From Pohlia nutans (taxonomy: Eukaryota > Streptophyta > Bryopsida > Bryales > Mniaceae): a DNA stretch of 64,000 nt. This document shows, piece after piece, positions 37,801 to 47,745 of the stretch (positions are counted from its first letter, which is position 1; every line of letters starts with the position of its first letter). The notes beneath the pieces are model-generated. The model saw only the letters and a program-made list of their open reading frames with translations, did no database searches and was not told the DNA's origin. The position numbers were made by a program, and so were the translations under genes. Where the stretch lies: positions 248,001-312,000 of the forward strand of contig CM040094.1 of the NCBI GenBank assembly GCA_022496805.1, read 5' to 3'.

Positions 37801-40800
37801 CCTAGTGACTCAATCCTTTTAAAAAAAGTTGTTTGGGACCATTTAAGTGACAAGGGACGAGTTTAAAAGGACGAAATTCCTACAAGTAAGATGAAGAATT
37901 CTGTCATAAGGGATTCACAGACACAAAAGTTTCAGAGGGAGTGAGCGAACGAACCGTTGATATCTAAGAGCAGAAAAACACAGACGAACGCCCACAAGTA
38001 AGTACTGCCATACCCACATGAAATCTTTAGACTAATTAATCAATAATTCTACCCATATTAATTGGCAATTAGTAGAATATGTCACAGGGAGAAATAAAGA
38101 CATTCCCACTAGGGCTTCTTTTTTTGCACTGTAGCAGTGCTCCATGCATACAATGGAAGGTGGTCCCTCCATATTTAGACCACTATGACTCTGCCACGAC
38201 ATTGGAGTCTGGCTCCAAGAAGTCACAAAAAAAAGCCCTGAATTTCGCACATGGGATTTCATATTGGAAGTGGGACAAATTTTCTACAATTGTAACTTTC
38301 TTGGGATGATTGTAGTGTATTTTTTATTTGTGGGAAAATTGTCCGCGTTTCCCATAATTATGGGAATCTTGTATTTATCTCCATGTGTGTACACCTACCA
38401 ATTTAAAGTTTGGCATGCACATTGATTCTGCTTTGACTCCCGATCAAATAAGGTGGAGGCACCCCCCTATTCTAGTGACTAGCTATTCATGTACCAAATA
38501 GTCGAACTTTGGAGTTTGTGTTGGGCTTGGGAAAGTCACAGTTTAGTGTAAATTTTGGGTATATATGAGCGTAAAAAGGGTATTTAATGGGGGGCTATGA
38601 AATAATTGTAATATTATATTATTTATAATATATTTAGGGTATATTCTGTATATGTATTTTGGGAATATTCCTTAAATATTCCCAAATTGGTTTTAAGACA
38701 CCCTATAAATTTATAATTTTTATTTCAAATGAATAAAAGACACCCTATATTTTGTTTTCTCATAGTTATCTAAATTCTTAATAGTGACTTCCTCGGTGTG
38801 CGGGGTAAAACTTTATGCTATGCAACACTCGATTAGTTAGGATAGTTATGGTAAATTTTGTGAGAGTGCAAGATGCCCAAAGTTCAAATTTCTTTGTATG
38901 CACATGACCGTATGTCACATAATGACCGTCGAGCAAACAATGCACTTGCTGTAGTGTATGAATTGCTAATACAGTGTGCCAAACCTGATGCCAACAACGG
39001 TTTTGAAGTCCTCCTGCATCGATCGCTGGATGTAACTGTGAAAGTCGTAGTCAACGTCGAGCTCATGGCCCTACATTCATCAAACATTTGATGTGAATGA
39101 TCTAGAGAGTCTAAGACACCCGCAATGACAATGTTAGAAAACTTCAATCAAATGCAGGGTTGCCATGTCTGACATTATTTTCCAACTTGACATCCAACTA
39201 GTAGAAAAGGTGGCACTGTCGAGGGAGATGCCTAGGCAAGTGGTGCCCAATTCTCCGCATGCACACTGACTTTTCCTGGGCATCTCCTTGGGGAACGCCA
39301 CCTTTTCTACTAGTGATTGTATTAGACGTCTGATGTTGACTATCTAATTATTTAGATAAATGTCAAATATGTCAAACAACTTGAATTAAACATTCTTAAA
39401 TAACTAAGAATGTTTTAGAATATTTCAAATATTTTCTATAAATATATACTTGTTTGACAGAGTGGGAGGTCTTTTAGAGGTCATGTGGATGAGGGCTTGC
39501 TATGGGTTCAACCTTCAAAAATAGTGTGATTTTTGAGAAATATCCTTTTGTTAAGAAAAAAACATTAAAAAAAATTAGAAAAATTAGAGGGTGTTACAGG
39601 CACCATGGCTGCGACTATATACATGGTGTTTAAGACAGAATTTTTAGCACACATAAAATGAGTTAAACATAAATCACACTAAGTGAGACGGGTAAAAGTG
39701 GTACCCATATGAGGCCATTCCCTATGTTCAACTCTTTGTTTAGTGGTCGAGTAAGACAACCCTGATCAAAAATATGTATGCGCTTGAACTGGTAACCTCA
39801 GTCTGTATGTGTGCTAAAGAAAGAAAGGAAAACAATTATAAGAATAATTCCATCAAAGCAAGTTTAGGATGTTGAAATCAACATGAGCAATGACACTTAC
39901 TGCAATGAAGCCCATCCGAAGGCACAAGTAGTCTGCTTTGTAGATAGGCCTCCCAAATTGTCGAAAGAAGCTGTACTGCATGTCATGTCCAGTTCTGACA
40001 GTGTCAAGATCAATTATGTCTTTTTGCCCAAATTAGGATCGCAATAGGAATATCATATCACACATTTTGTTAAAATTGAATCATATTCCGTTAAAACTCA
40101 AGTATCAAATTGAAAAAGTGATAGGGAGTGTTGCCCTTGTTAATAGAGGTAGGTTCTCAATTTTTTTACAGTGCTCTAATCTATGAAATAAGAGCACTGT
40201 ACAAAATTTGGGGACCTGTGTTTATTGAGAATGGCAACACTCCCTATCACTTTTTCAGTTTGGTAGTTTAGTTTTAACGAAATGTGGTTCAATTTTAATG
40301 AAATGTGTGTTTCATGTTCAAATATGTTGAAAATATGTTCAAATGTGGGATTCATTAGCAAATTAAGACAATCAACTCCTAAAGACCAAATAGTGCAAAT
40401 TGGGCCTTGAGCAGCTCTAAGTCCTCAAGGCCATGTTTGTTGTATTGAGACTTTTTGCGGATTTTGAGAGGGAATGCTAACTATTGAAAATTCATCTAAA
40501 AATAGTAATTGAAACCAAAAAATAACAATGTTTGAATAGAGATTCTCTTATGAAATTTTAAAAGTTGGTGTTGTTATCTGTTTAAAAAAAATACTACTAA
40601 AGAGATAAAATGGTTTATTTTTGGGTTGAGGATAAAAATGAGACTGCAAAAAGTCTCAATATAACAAATATGGCCTTCCTATATCATATGAAGTGTAAGT
40701 TCCCTTTGTCCAAATTCCTTTATTTCTAATGAACTCATTCAGATGCAGTGTTCTTCACTGATTCTGGTGATATAAAATTTGATCCTATCTGGAACCATGA

Positions 40801-43800
40801 ATGAATGAATTCTTGGTCCAAGTTTACAGGTGGAACTTACAACATAACTGTCGAGGTTCAGACCGGTCCTGGAAGTGTGCAAGAACTTGTAGCGAATTCG
40901 ACTGGCAGCGAACTTTTGCCCATGCGTAGGCTTTCCCTTCAAAGCTGCATATATATACCATGCATAAGGTTCCACACCGCAAACACTAGTAGTAGACTTG
41001 TCGTTTTTCATTCCCCACTTTGCGGGAATAGTAAACAGTACCGGAATATTATACCTATATTTATCTTTTCTTGTGACCAAAACTACTTACCAACATTGAC
41101 ACAACATAACATTCAGTAGTCTTTGAGCCTGCTGCCCTCCCTTGCATGGAATGATGTGGAATATCCCACATCATTTCATCCTTCCAACGAAATGATGTGG
41201 GATATTCCACATCCCATTAGTAGCTATGGGGGCTCTTGGCATTAAGCAAGAGCAAGCAACTATGGTGCACAGTAATCGAAAGCACAATTCAACAATGTTT
41301 TTTCATTGTTTATTTGATTGATTCTCAATTCAATAGTGTTTCATCATTGAAAGCACAATTCAACATTATTTTTTCATTGTTTATTTGATTGATTCTCACT
41401 CAATAGTGTTTTGTCATTGTTTATTTGATTCAATAGTTCTTTCAATTAGAAATCACTGGTCACTCTGTATATAAAGGTGGATGAAACTTAAAAGGCAGTC
41501 TCTTTGAAGGCTAAGGTAACTATACCTAAAAGGGAGCATTTACCTTAAAGCGTGCGTACCTATTACAGTGTGACATTTCACAGCTGAAATTTCACACTAT
41601 AATAGATACGCACGCTTTAAGGTAAATGCTCCCTTTTAGGTATAGTTACCTTACTGAATGTTATGAACCCATGTGCCTGACACGGTTTCATTTCTTTTCA
41701 TTTATAGTAAGTGAAAAGCAACACATTTCCTACTAGTGAAAGTATATTAAGTAATGAAACACATTTAACGCACTTAAAAAAAAACCTCTATATTAAATTG
41801 AGACTCCCTCAAGAGAATTGCACTGTCCAGGCCTGTAGAATGCACTGTTCCTGTAGAAATCGGTGCATTCCACCTGGTGGAATGCACCGTGTCAGCTTTG
41901 GAGGGGCATGCAGCTTGTTTTAGTTATGTTACAGACTACCACCATTCTCTTGTTGTAAATTTTTTAATTGCGTTATGTAGGGGAAGGCCCTTCGTGTCAA
42001 GGTCCCTTGAATTTTGGGCACCCATCGTGGGTCCGGTGCCCTTAAATCAAGTAATCCCTCCATCACTAGTATAAAACTATGTCAAAAAAATCGTAGGCAA
42101 AATCGGCTGCGGTTCTTTTGACCAGTTTGATCTGCAGTTGCTAAACGACTGCAAATTTTTCATTTTCGTTTAGCAGCTGCAATTTTGACAATTTAGGGGC
42201 GCGCATTATACAAGTGAGAAGGTGTTTTCAAGACTTTTTCAACCGTATATTACATGCCCTGAAATTCCTAAAATTGCTATAGTTAATCCAAAAAAAACAA
42301 ATCTACAATCATTTAGCGAAGTCCTACAAATCAGGCTGGTCAAAAGAACCAGAGCTGATTTTGGCTGCGATCTTTTTTGACATAGTTTTTTAATTGTGCA
42401 CCCAGTGCCTTCCCTTATACAGAACTTCCACTCTTCGTCTCTTAATTCCAAATAATCTTTGAATTTAACCAAGTATCAAGGTAGAATTAGAACTTGGTCA
42501 TACCTTCGTCCACTGTTTTGACTCGCTCGTTGTGGGCTTCAACCTCCCACTTCTTCCAACTGTGCACCTGAGTCTTGTCCAACATTTGTCAAAATTAATT
42601 TCACACAGACCTAATGTATACACAGCAGCCCGGACTTCATATATCCAGGCAAATAGACATCATGTCCTTCACGATCGTTGCATAGAGCTCTCGTTTCACT
42701 TAATATTGAGGATAGTAGAGAAAAGAAAACTAAACAATTGTTTACTCCTTGGTCCAGAATTCATAATTGTCATGAATGCCACAAACATTTTTTTGGTTTC
42801 CGTGTACGTAAAAAAGGTCCATTAATTTGTGACCGAGATACAATCGTACAATGTCAAATTAGATTGTTTTTTAGAATATTCTAGCATATGATCCATGGTA
42901 TGTTTTCAACATTATATTTCCAAATGACGACCAACCCTCTCATCACTACCTTCAGGAGCATTATTTTTTCAAAGTGACAGCCATGAATGATAACCACTGT
43001 GCACCGGGGTCTCATATGGTTTCCCTGTGTGATTCCCTTGTGAGTGCCACTTTCCCCTCTGAGCTTCAGATATCGACACATGTTAAAACTTTCCTTCTAC
43101 AAGTAGGTGACTAAGCTTAAGCAGGTGATTTTTTACACATGTCAAAACTTGAAATCACAGGCCGGGAAAAGTGGCACTCAAGGGAGAATCAACACAGGGG
43201 AACGATATGAGCTCCCTGTGGTACGTGTGACATTCAACAGAAATTGTATACTAAAGCAAGCAGGGATATATATGTGGAAGTATTATTTATAATAGAAGCA
43301 GTAGTAGTGCTGACTTGCCACAAGCCGACTAGAACTGTGAGGCAGCTATAGAGCACATGAACCACAGCCATGACGAAGATGAAAATATGGAGCTGGTGGA
43401 GACCCTCGGTGGAGATAATTTGCACATGACCCTGCACAGAAAGCAAACAATTCACACACCGTAAGTCCCTGGGAACGAGATTGATATGAAGTCAAGAACA
43501 TGAAAAGAGATCGAACTGGTCTGCCGCGGACCGTAGCTAGTAGCCCCATATTCATTAAATTGGCCAATTTTATTTACATTGGCCGCCACACTATTCAAAT
43601 AAAGAGAGTAAATGAACTGAAATCACACTATTTGAGCGGCCAGTATAATCAAGATTGGCCATTTTAATGAATATGGGGTTTAGTACGTTAGCAATTAAAA
43701 CGTTACTTACCGCAGCGCACGTCCCGTAGTTGCCGGGCTCCTCTTCCGACGTCGGCTCCGTGGCCGAGAACAGTCGGCGATGAGCAGCAGCAGGAGTGCT

Positions 43801-45086
43801 TTCAGCGGGAGATGGTGCAATAATATTAATATTAATAATATTGTAAGCCGGGCAAGGTAGCATGACGCGGCTCAACTTCTGGGGCATGCACAGCGCGGCG
43901 ATCTTCGGCTGGAACACCGTCAGGAACAGCGAGATGAACCCCAGCAACATCAACTCTAGTACAAACACAACCATATATCGATCACGCCCACATCGATCAA
44001 CTGTAAGTTAATTATGACAGTCCAGATGTATTATATAATTATTTAATTCGTAAACTTGTATTTGAAGCTAGCTAGCATGGTGAATATTAACGTACGTTAC
44101 TCGTGATTATAATTATACATGCACATGAGTTTAAGAAGAGATTTATTATTGTCGATCAAGCAAGCAATTGAACTTCGATCCAACGTTAGTTACGACAGAA
44201 GTTAGTTACGGATGGGAGTGGAGTCTAACCATTCTTGATGACGTCGAGCGTGTGATACAACTCCCTTTGATTCGACCGCCTCAAATACTGCACCAGCACA
44301 CGGCACTTTCAAGATCGAATGATTTCCATTCAGCTCATTACTAACAGTAGACTGAGGCCATATTCGTTATATTAATACTTTTGGCTGATTTTGAGATGAA
44401 ATGCTAGTTATTCAAAAATTCATTTTAAGACTAGTGATTGAAACTAAAAAATAATAATACTCAAATAATGATTCTATAATGAAATTCTAAAAGTTGATGT
44501 TGTTACCTATTTATAAAAAAATACTAGTAAAGAGATCAAATGGTTTATCTCAATATATGAGACTGCAAAAAGTCTCAATATAACGAATAAAGTGACTGTA
44601 ACTTATAATTCTACGATCGATGCACGCTAGCTAGCTGCTAACTCTTGATTGATTCAAGGTATCTACAGTATATATCAGCAGGACATTCAGAATTCGAAGT
44701 GCTCATCGATATGGTTATCTAGAACTATCGATTCTTCAACAGAATGTTATTCATCAATCTCGAGACTGAGGTTTGTGTAAACTTACACAGGGAATTGAAA
44801 GACTAACTAAGCTGGCAAAGTAATGAAACGGAAGCTAGCGGCATGCATGCATGCATGCAATTGTGACAGAGGAGTACGTAATACTACTCAACGTGGTTGT
44901 TGTGATATATAGACAGGACATGCAGGCTAGGGAGTTACGCATAGTAGTAACTAGTAACTTGATTAATACCTGGCCGAGGGCGTTGAGGTCTCGTTCCACC
45001 AACAACGACGCCACCACGAACACCGTGCACACCATCGCCACCGCCCATGTGGGTGTCTCCTCCAGCGACTTTATCGACGACTCCAT
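31828..45086 (-). CDS. MLO-like seven-transmembrane protein
   Basis: Fourteen exons, in transcript order: 45086-44970, 44287-44230, 43955-43711, 43431-43315, 42567-42504, 40944-40841, 39975-39901, 39070-38985, 36457-36364, 36336-36097, 35467-35432, 34208-34141, 33078-33018 and 32229-31828. They total 1767 nt (588 aa). Family landmarks in order: SLEETPTWAVA; ELMLLGFISL; GLHQLHIFIFV-AVVHVLYS; WKKWEVEAH; FFRQF-KADYLCLR-GFI; EDFKTVVGIS; VGTKLQQIIIDLALEV; LFWFKKP; HFILFQNAFELAFFFW; CSASTLPLYALVSQ; and a C-terminal calmodulin-binding stretch around IHGWRAKAHKRAHEK. Loop cysteines occur in exon 3 (LCMPQ, MLPC, GTC) and exon 12 (SSC). The tail is His-rich. MLO proteins sit in the plasma membrane, bind calmodulin and act in mildew susceptibility or in pollen and root calcium signalling; the clade is not assignable here. 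Exon 9 is divergent but fits in length and phase. About 12 expected residues between exons 6 and 7 (a Trp-containing stretch before FFRQF) are not seen, perhaps a missed micro-exon. The introns hold many transposons. Confidence 0.88.
33274..33477. mobile_element. Stowaway-like MITE in MLO intron
   Basis: The left end is CTCCTTTTGTTCCAAAATAA; the right end, read in reverse, is CTCCCTTTGTTCCAAAATTA. TA lies outside both ends (33272-33273 and 33478-33479). The CTCC(C)TTTGTTCC terminus is close to the Stowaway consensus of flowering plants. Confidence 0.8.
33530..34080 (-). mobile_element. TTAA-ended element, family A, in MLO intron
   Basis: Both ends are intact: TTAACCCCTAAAAGCCCG at the left and CGGGAGCTTAGGGGTTAA at the right. 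This is the best-preserved family A copy (551 bp). It holds short inverted motifs near the right end (CGGGCAGC, GGTCGCT). It lies between MLO exons 13 and 12, 61 bp from exon 12. Confidence 0.8.
34757..35330 (+). mobile_element. TTAA-ended element, family C, decayed, in MLO intron
   Basis: The left terminus has decayed to CTAACCTCTAAGTGCC, the right to ACGTTTAAGGGTTGAA. The size and some interior blocks (TTTTATTCAAAATTT, AAAATTTAACA) parallel the family C copy at 27949-28513. Confidence 0.5.
35576..36027. mobile_element. Tourist-like MITE derived from the Harbinger element
   Basis: The left end is GGCCCTCTTTACATGTACTA and the right end, in reverse, GGGCCTCTTTACACTAGAGG; the arms extend through GGCGAGAAG. 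Flanks are TAA on the left and TTA on the right, fitting the 3-bp TWA target of PIF/Harbinger apart from one base. The interior is two stretches nearly identical to 540-650 and 3340-3620 of the transposase-bearing element. It lies between MLO exons 10 and 11, 69 bp from exon 10. Confidence 0.8.
36460..38984. other. MLO intron sequence without further exons recognised
   Basis: This intron between exons 8 and 9 shows tandem-like degenerate GTCATTTTGATGTCAA motifs (36770-36990) and a decayed relative (38577-38797) of the hAT-like family, ending AGTGACTTCCTCGG. No extra MLO exon was found here. Confidence 0.35.
39195..39315. mobile_element. MITE with CACTA-type termini in MLO intron
   Basis: The right end in reverse is CACTAGTAGAAAAGGTGGCG; the left end is CAACTAGTAGAAAAGGTGGC. 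CACTAGTAGAAA is the characteristic terminus of plant CACTA (En/Spm) elements. The arms continue imperfectly (GAGATGCC), giving a 121-bp hairpin-like element. No 3-bp target duplication is evident. Confidence 0.6.
40111..40257. mobile_element. 147-bp palindromic MITE in MLO intron
   Basis: Arms of about 68 bp start TGAAAAAGTGATAGGGAGTG and end in its exact inverse. Inner blocks GTTCTCAAT and ACAGTGCTCT also pair with the other arm around a roughly 12-bp loop. A transcript across it would form a long hairpin. Confidence 0.75.
40427..40676. mobile_element. MITE, family F, in MLO intron
   Basis: The left end is AAGGCCATGTTTGTTGTATT; the right end in reverse is AGGCCATATTTGTTATATTG. Both subterminal regions carry GAGACTTTTTGC. 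The interior closely matches the 44355-44592 copy (GATGAATGCTA-like, AAAAGTTG(A/G)TGTTGTTA). Confidence 0.7.
41128..41665 (+). mobile_element. LTR-like repeat, copy 1 (contains a nested MITE)
   Basis: It shares almost its whole length with 52297-52635: the palindromic pair GGAATATCCCACATCATTTC / GAAATGATGTGGGATATTCC, the GTATTAAGCAA-like block, TTTATTTGATTGATTC repeats, and a TATATAAAGGTGGATGAAAC segment that looks like a TATA box and transcription start. These features suit a solo LTR of a Copia-type element, but exact TG/CA ends and a target duplication were not established. Confidence 0.5.
41514..41651. mobile_element. 138-bp TA-flanked palindromic MITE, empty site known
   Basis: The ends are AGGTAACTATACCTAAAAGG and its exact inverse; the arms pair for about 60 bp (to AGTGTGA) around a short loop. 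TA flanks both sides. The paralogous repeat at 52297-52635 reads TTGAAGGCTACTGAATG across the site with one TA and no insert, so both the boundaries and the TA duplication are shown directly. Tc1/mariner-like class, non-coding. Confidence 0.9.
42073..42389. mobile_element. TIR element with CACTAGTA near one end, MLO intron
   Basis: The left arm AAACTATGTCAAAAAAATCG and the right arm in reverse AAACTATGTCAAAAAAGATC extend imperfectly for over 50 bp (GGTTCTTTTGACCAG, GCTAAACGA). CACTAGTATA lies just outside the left arm, hinting at CACTA kinship. A relative may lie at 16800-16960. Confidence 0.55.
42995..43224. mobile_element. Long-arm hairpin MITE in MLO intron
   Basis: Left arm 42995-43063 (CTCATATGGTTTCCCTGTGT, GAGTGCCACTTTCCC) pairs with right arm 43157-43224 (GGGAAAAGTGGCACTC, ACACAGGGGAACGATATGAG). 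The arms are about 68 bp with some mismatches. The central 90 bp contains two copies of ACACATGT-AAAACTT. Confidence 0.65.
43544..43678. mobile_element. 135-bp palindromic MITE between MLO exons 3 and 4
   Basis: The ends are CCCCATATTCATTAAATTGG and the inverse of CCATTTTAATGAATATGGGG. Inner blocks GGCCGCCACACTATTCAAAT and ATTTGAGCGGCC also pair. It lies 33 bp from exon 3, so its arrival nearly touched a splice site. Confidence 0.75.
44355..44592. mobile_element. MITE, family F, in MLO intron 1
   Basis: The left end is AGGCCATATTCGTTATATTA; the right end has decayed to CGAATAAAG, preceded by the shared ACTGCAAAAAGTCTCAATAT. It is closely related to 40427-40676. GACTG occurs just outside both ends and may be a target duplication. 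Confidence 0.6.
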
Positions 45087-46099
45087 AGAATGAATAATTC
45101 TTTCTTTTCTCGAATTATAATATATGCAGCAGCTCCTCGGTCCCAACTGAAGGTTCCTGAATTAGAGCCCTTACTAGCTCGTAGCAGCCTTAAATTTCAA
45201 TCAGATTGTTCAAGTCGACTAGTTTAATTCTTTCTTTTTACCGAACTTACTGGCGTTTCAGCTCGATCTATGAATTAGCCAGCGTTTTATTACAAACTGA
45301 TGAAGAAGATAGACAGGTCTTGTTTCGGGAATCAGATTCTCTACTTAATTTCTTAGAGTCCCCCAATTGCAAATAATTTACCTCTTCACTGTCGATGTGC
45401 TAGTCCTGGCATGATCGACTCACTTAAATTAATCCTCCTGCTGCTGCTGCTGCACTCATCAATCAAACCATGAGCTTCGTGACATAAAGAAAAAAAAATT
45501 CAAGCTTGCGTTGGACTCAATTGTTAACACTTTAGCTTTGAAAGTGAGGAGTTAGACTTCATTTCATTACAGGCAGGAGCTCCCAGATTTTAACTCCTAC
45601 AAGTATTTGCAGAGGCGACGAAGAAGAATGATCTCATTGATAGCTAATAAATCCTATTGTACCATAATTGTTTATGTGAGTGATCGCACGCAAGTAGCTT
45701 CTGCCTCAATCAATACATGTCATGTTAGACTTTTTCCATCGGGAATTCGTAAGCGACCAGCAGCAGATAGTGTAAGTTGCTGCCAATGTAAAAATGCTCA
45801 TATTATAATTCTCATAGATGAGTAACTGTCCATGGCTACACTGAATGATCCATGAAGTGGTGTGGCTCATGTTGTAAAGGCAGCCTCAGCCCCACTACAA
45901 ACGGTCAGCTAAAAGAGTACTTGTCACGGCGCCTGCCCGTCCGAAAAAAAATTCGTCCACAAACGATTCTTATCAAAACCTTAATTTTTCCAATCCTAAT
46001 AAGCCAAGAGGACTGTTCCATCAATGATTCAAACCCGCCAAATATGACAACATTGACTTGTCCTGTAATTAAAACTAGTGCTTCGTGTGATTTATCCAT
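45087..46099. other. Upstream region of the MLO gene
   Basis: The stretch is GC-richer than the surroundings and contains a (CTG)n run at 45438-45455. It should contain the MLO promoter and leader. No TATA box position is convincing, and the short frames at 45607-46112 have no recognisable domain. Confidence 0.35.
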
Positions 46100-46208
46100 A
46101 ACGCCATATTGATAAAATTGGCCAATCCCTGTTATTTTTTTTAGTGTAACAAGTTACAAGTTACACTAGAAAATAACATGGATTGGTCAATTAAACCAAT
46201 ATGGCGTT
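46100..46208. mobile_element. 109-bp palindromic MITE
   Basis: The ends are AACGCCATATTG and CAATATGGCGTT. The arms run inward through TTGGCCAATCC / GGATTGGTCAA and AATAACA-like blocks to a central AGTGTAACAAGTTACAAGTTACACT. CCAT occurs directly outside each end. Confidence 0.75.
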
Positions 46209-47551
46209 CCATCCTTTACTTCTATTTTTTAGAATAATTTCTTTGTAATTTATTTCAATTTACAAATTTCATTATATCTTTCAATATAACGATACGAAAC
46301 GGCTTTGGTGCACCAAGAGCTTTCCGAGGATACCAAGAACACGGCCAACGGGTGCACGGTGTAACGTACAAACAAGCTACCTTACTTAATAAGTAAAATA
46401 TTGTTGCATAACAGTAAGAATCCATGATACAATAATTAATGAACTCCCAGTACAAGGGTTTCCTTCCAGTACATATATACTAACTTAGTACCATATTACG
46501 GACACCTGAAAACTTGCTTGAATTCAGTCAGTAGAGCCTGTTTGAGCTTGAATTTCACTTGAAGGCAATCCATGTGATGCTACAAAAGCATCTCTCTTTT
46601 CTCATCTCATTTGGCTTTTACATGAACTGTGATCATAGAGGCGTTTTTTTTTAATGGTTTACATTCCAAGTGGGAAGCATGAAAAGACTCAGTTGTACTG
46701 TTAGTACAGTGACTACTTTGATATGAATTCATGAGGACCTTGTTTACTGTCTGGTTTTCAGGCTTGAGTAGGTGGTCAGTTTGCACAGCGGAGAAATCAT
46801 TTGTCTGTTGTCCTTGACATCTTGCAGGTATGGGGACTTATCCCAAAATGATAAAACAATGAACTCAATTATATACTCAATGGGTGCATTCATAATATAA
46901 CCAACCCCGTCCAAATCTAACGACTCTCGATGAGTGCTTAGAAAATTATATCTTTAATTTATGTACATATTAGAAAATTTTAAGAGCATTTTGCGACATA
47001 TTAATATGAACATTTTAGCACATTTTAGTCGTTATTAACGATTGGTTACGATCATATTTTAGTCGTTTTGGAGTATCGATAACTTCTCAAACATCGTCAA
47101 ACTTTAGTATTTTGTAGAATGACATACAATATATGTAGTTACTAATTTATGTTACATTATCAATTCAAATGATAAGATTTTTGCTAAATAATCTGTTAAA
47201 TTAATCACTGGTTACAGTTTTCTTTTGGTCAGTTTCTTTTGGTCATTATGCTGTGAATGTACCCCAATGTTCATGTGTAAATATTTACATAATCATTCCA
47301 TTGTAATCAGCTTCCACTACTCTGAAAACTTCTAGAAGCTGCTTAGTGCCAATTTCTGCTTTAAATACACGTACGTTTTTTGGCACAGCCCGGCCACAAA
47401 AATTACACAGGATTTACCCCCTTTATCTTGGAAGTTGAATTGATCAACACTCTTGGAAAGAAAGTATAAAGCTTTCTCGATTTTAATGTCTACAGGATTT
47501 TCAGGTCATCCCCCTTTACTTAGTAAATTATATATTGCAGGAAAGTGTAGA
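46209..47551. other. No gene recognised
   Basis: Ordinary AT-rich intergenic sequence. I found no coding chain, RNA gene or clear terminal repeats. Confidence 0.3.
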
Positions 47552-47745
47552 GTGCACTGATTATCCCATTTAACGCAGCATGCTCTATTTGCCAAATCTC
47601 AAAATTAGTGAGGGCTGAAATTTTTACTAAGTGGTTGAAATCTTCATATCAGAGTAATTTTACATCATATGGTCAATATTTAGTATCACCTCCACTACTT
47701 TCCCTCACTATAAACCCCCCTCACTAAATGGGATAATTAGTGTAC
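47552..47745. mobile_element. Short TIR element (MITE)
   Basis: Left arm GTGCACTGATTATCCCATTT and right arm in reverse GTACACTAATTATCCCATTT enclose about 190 bp, with a second inner pair (CAAAATTAGTGAGGG / CCCTCACTATAAA). No target duplication is obvious. Confidence 0.55.
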
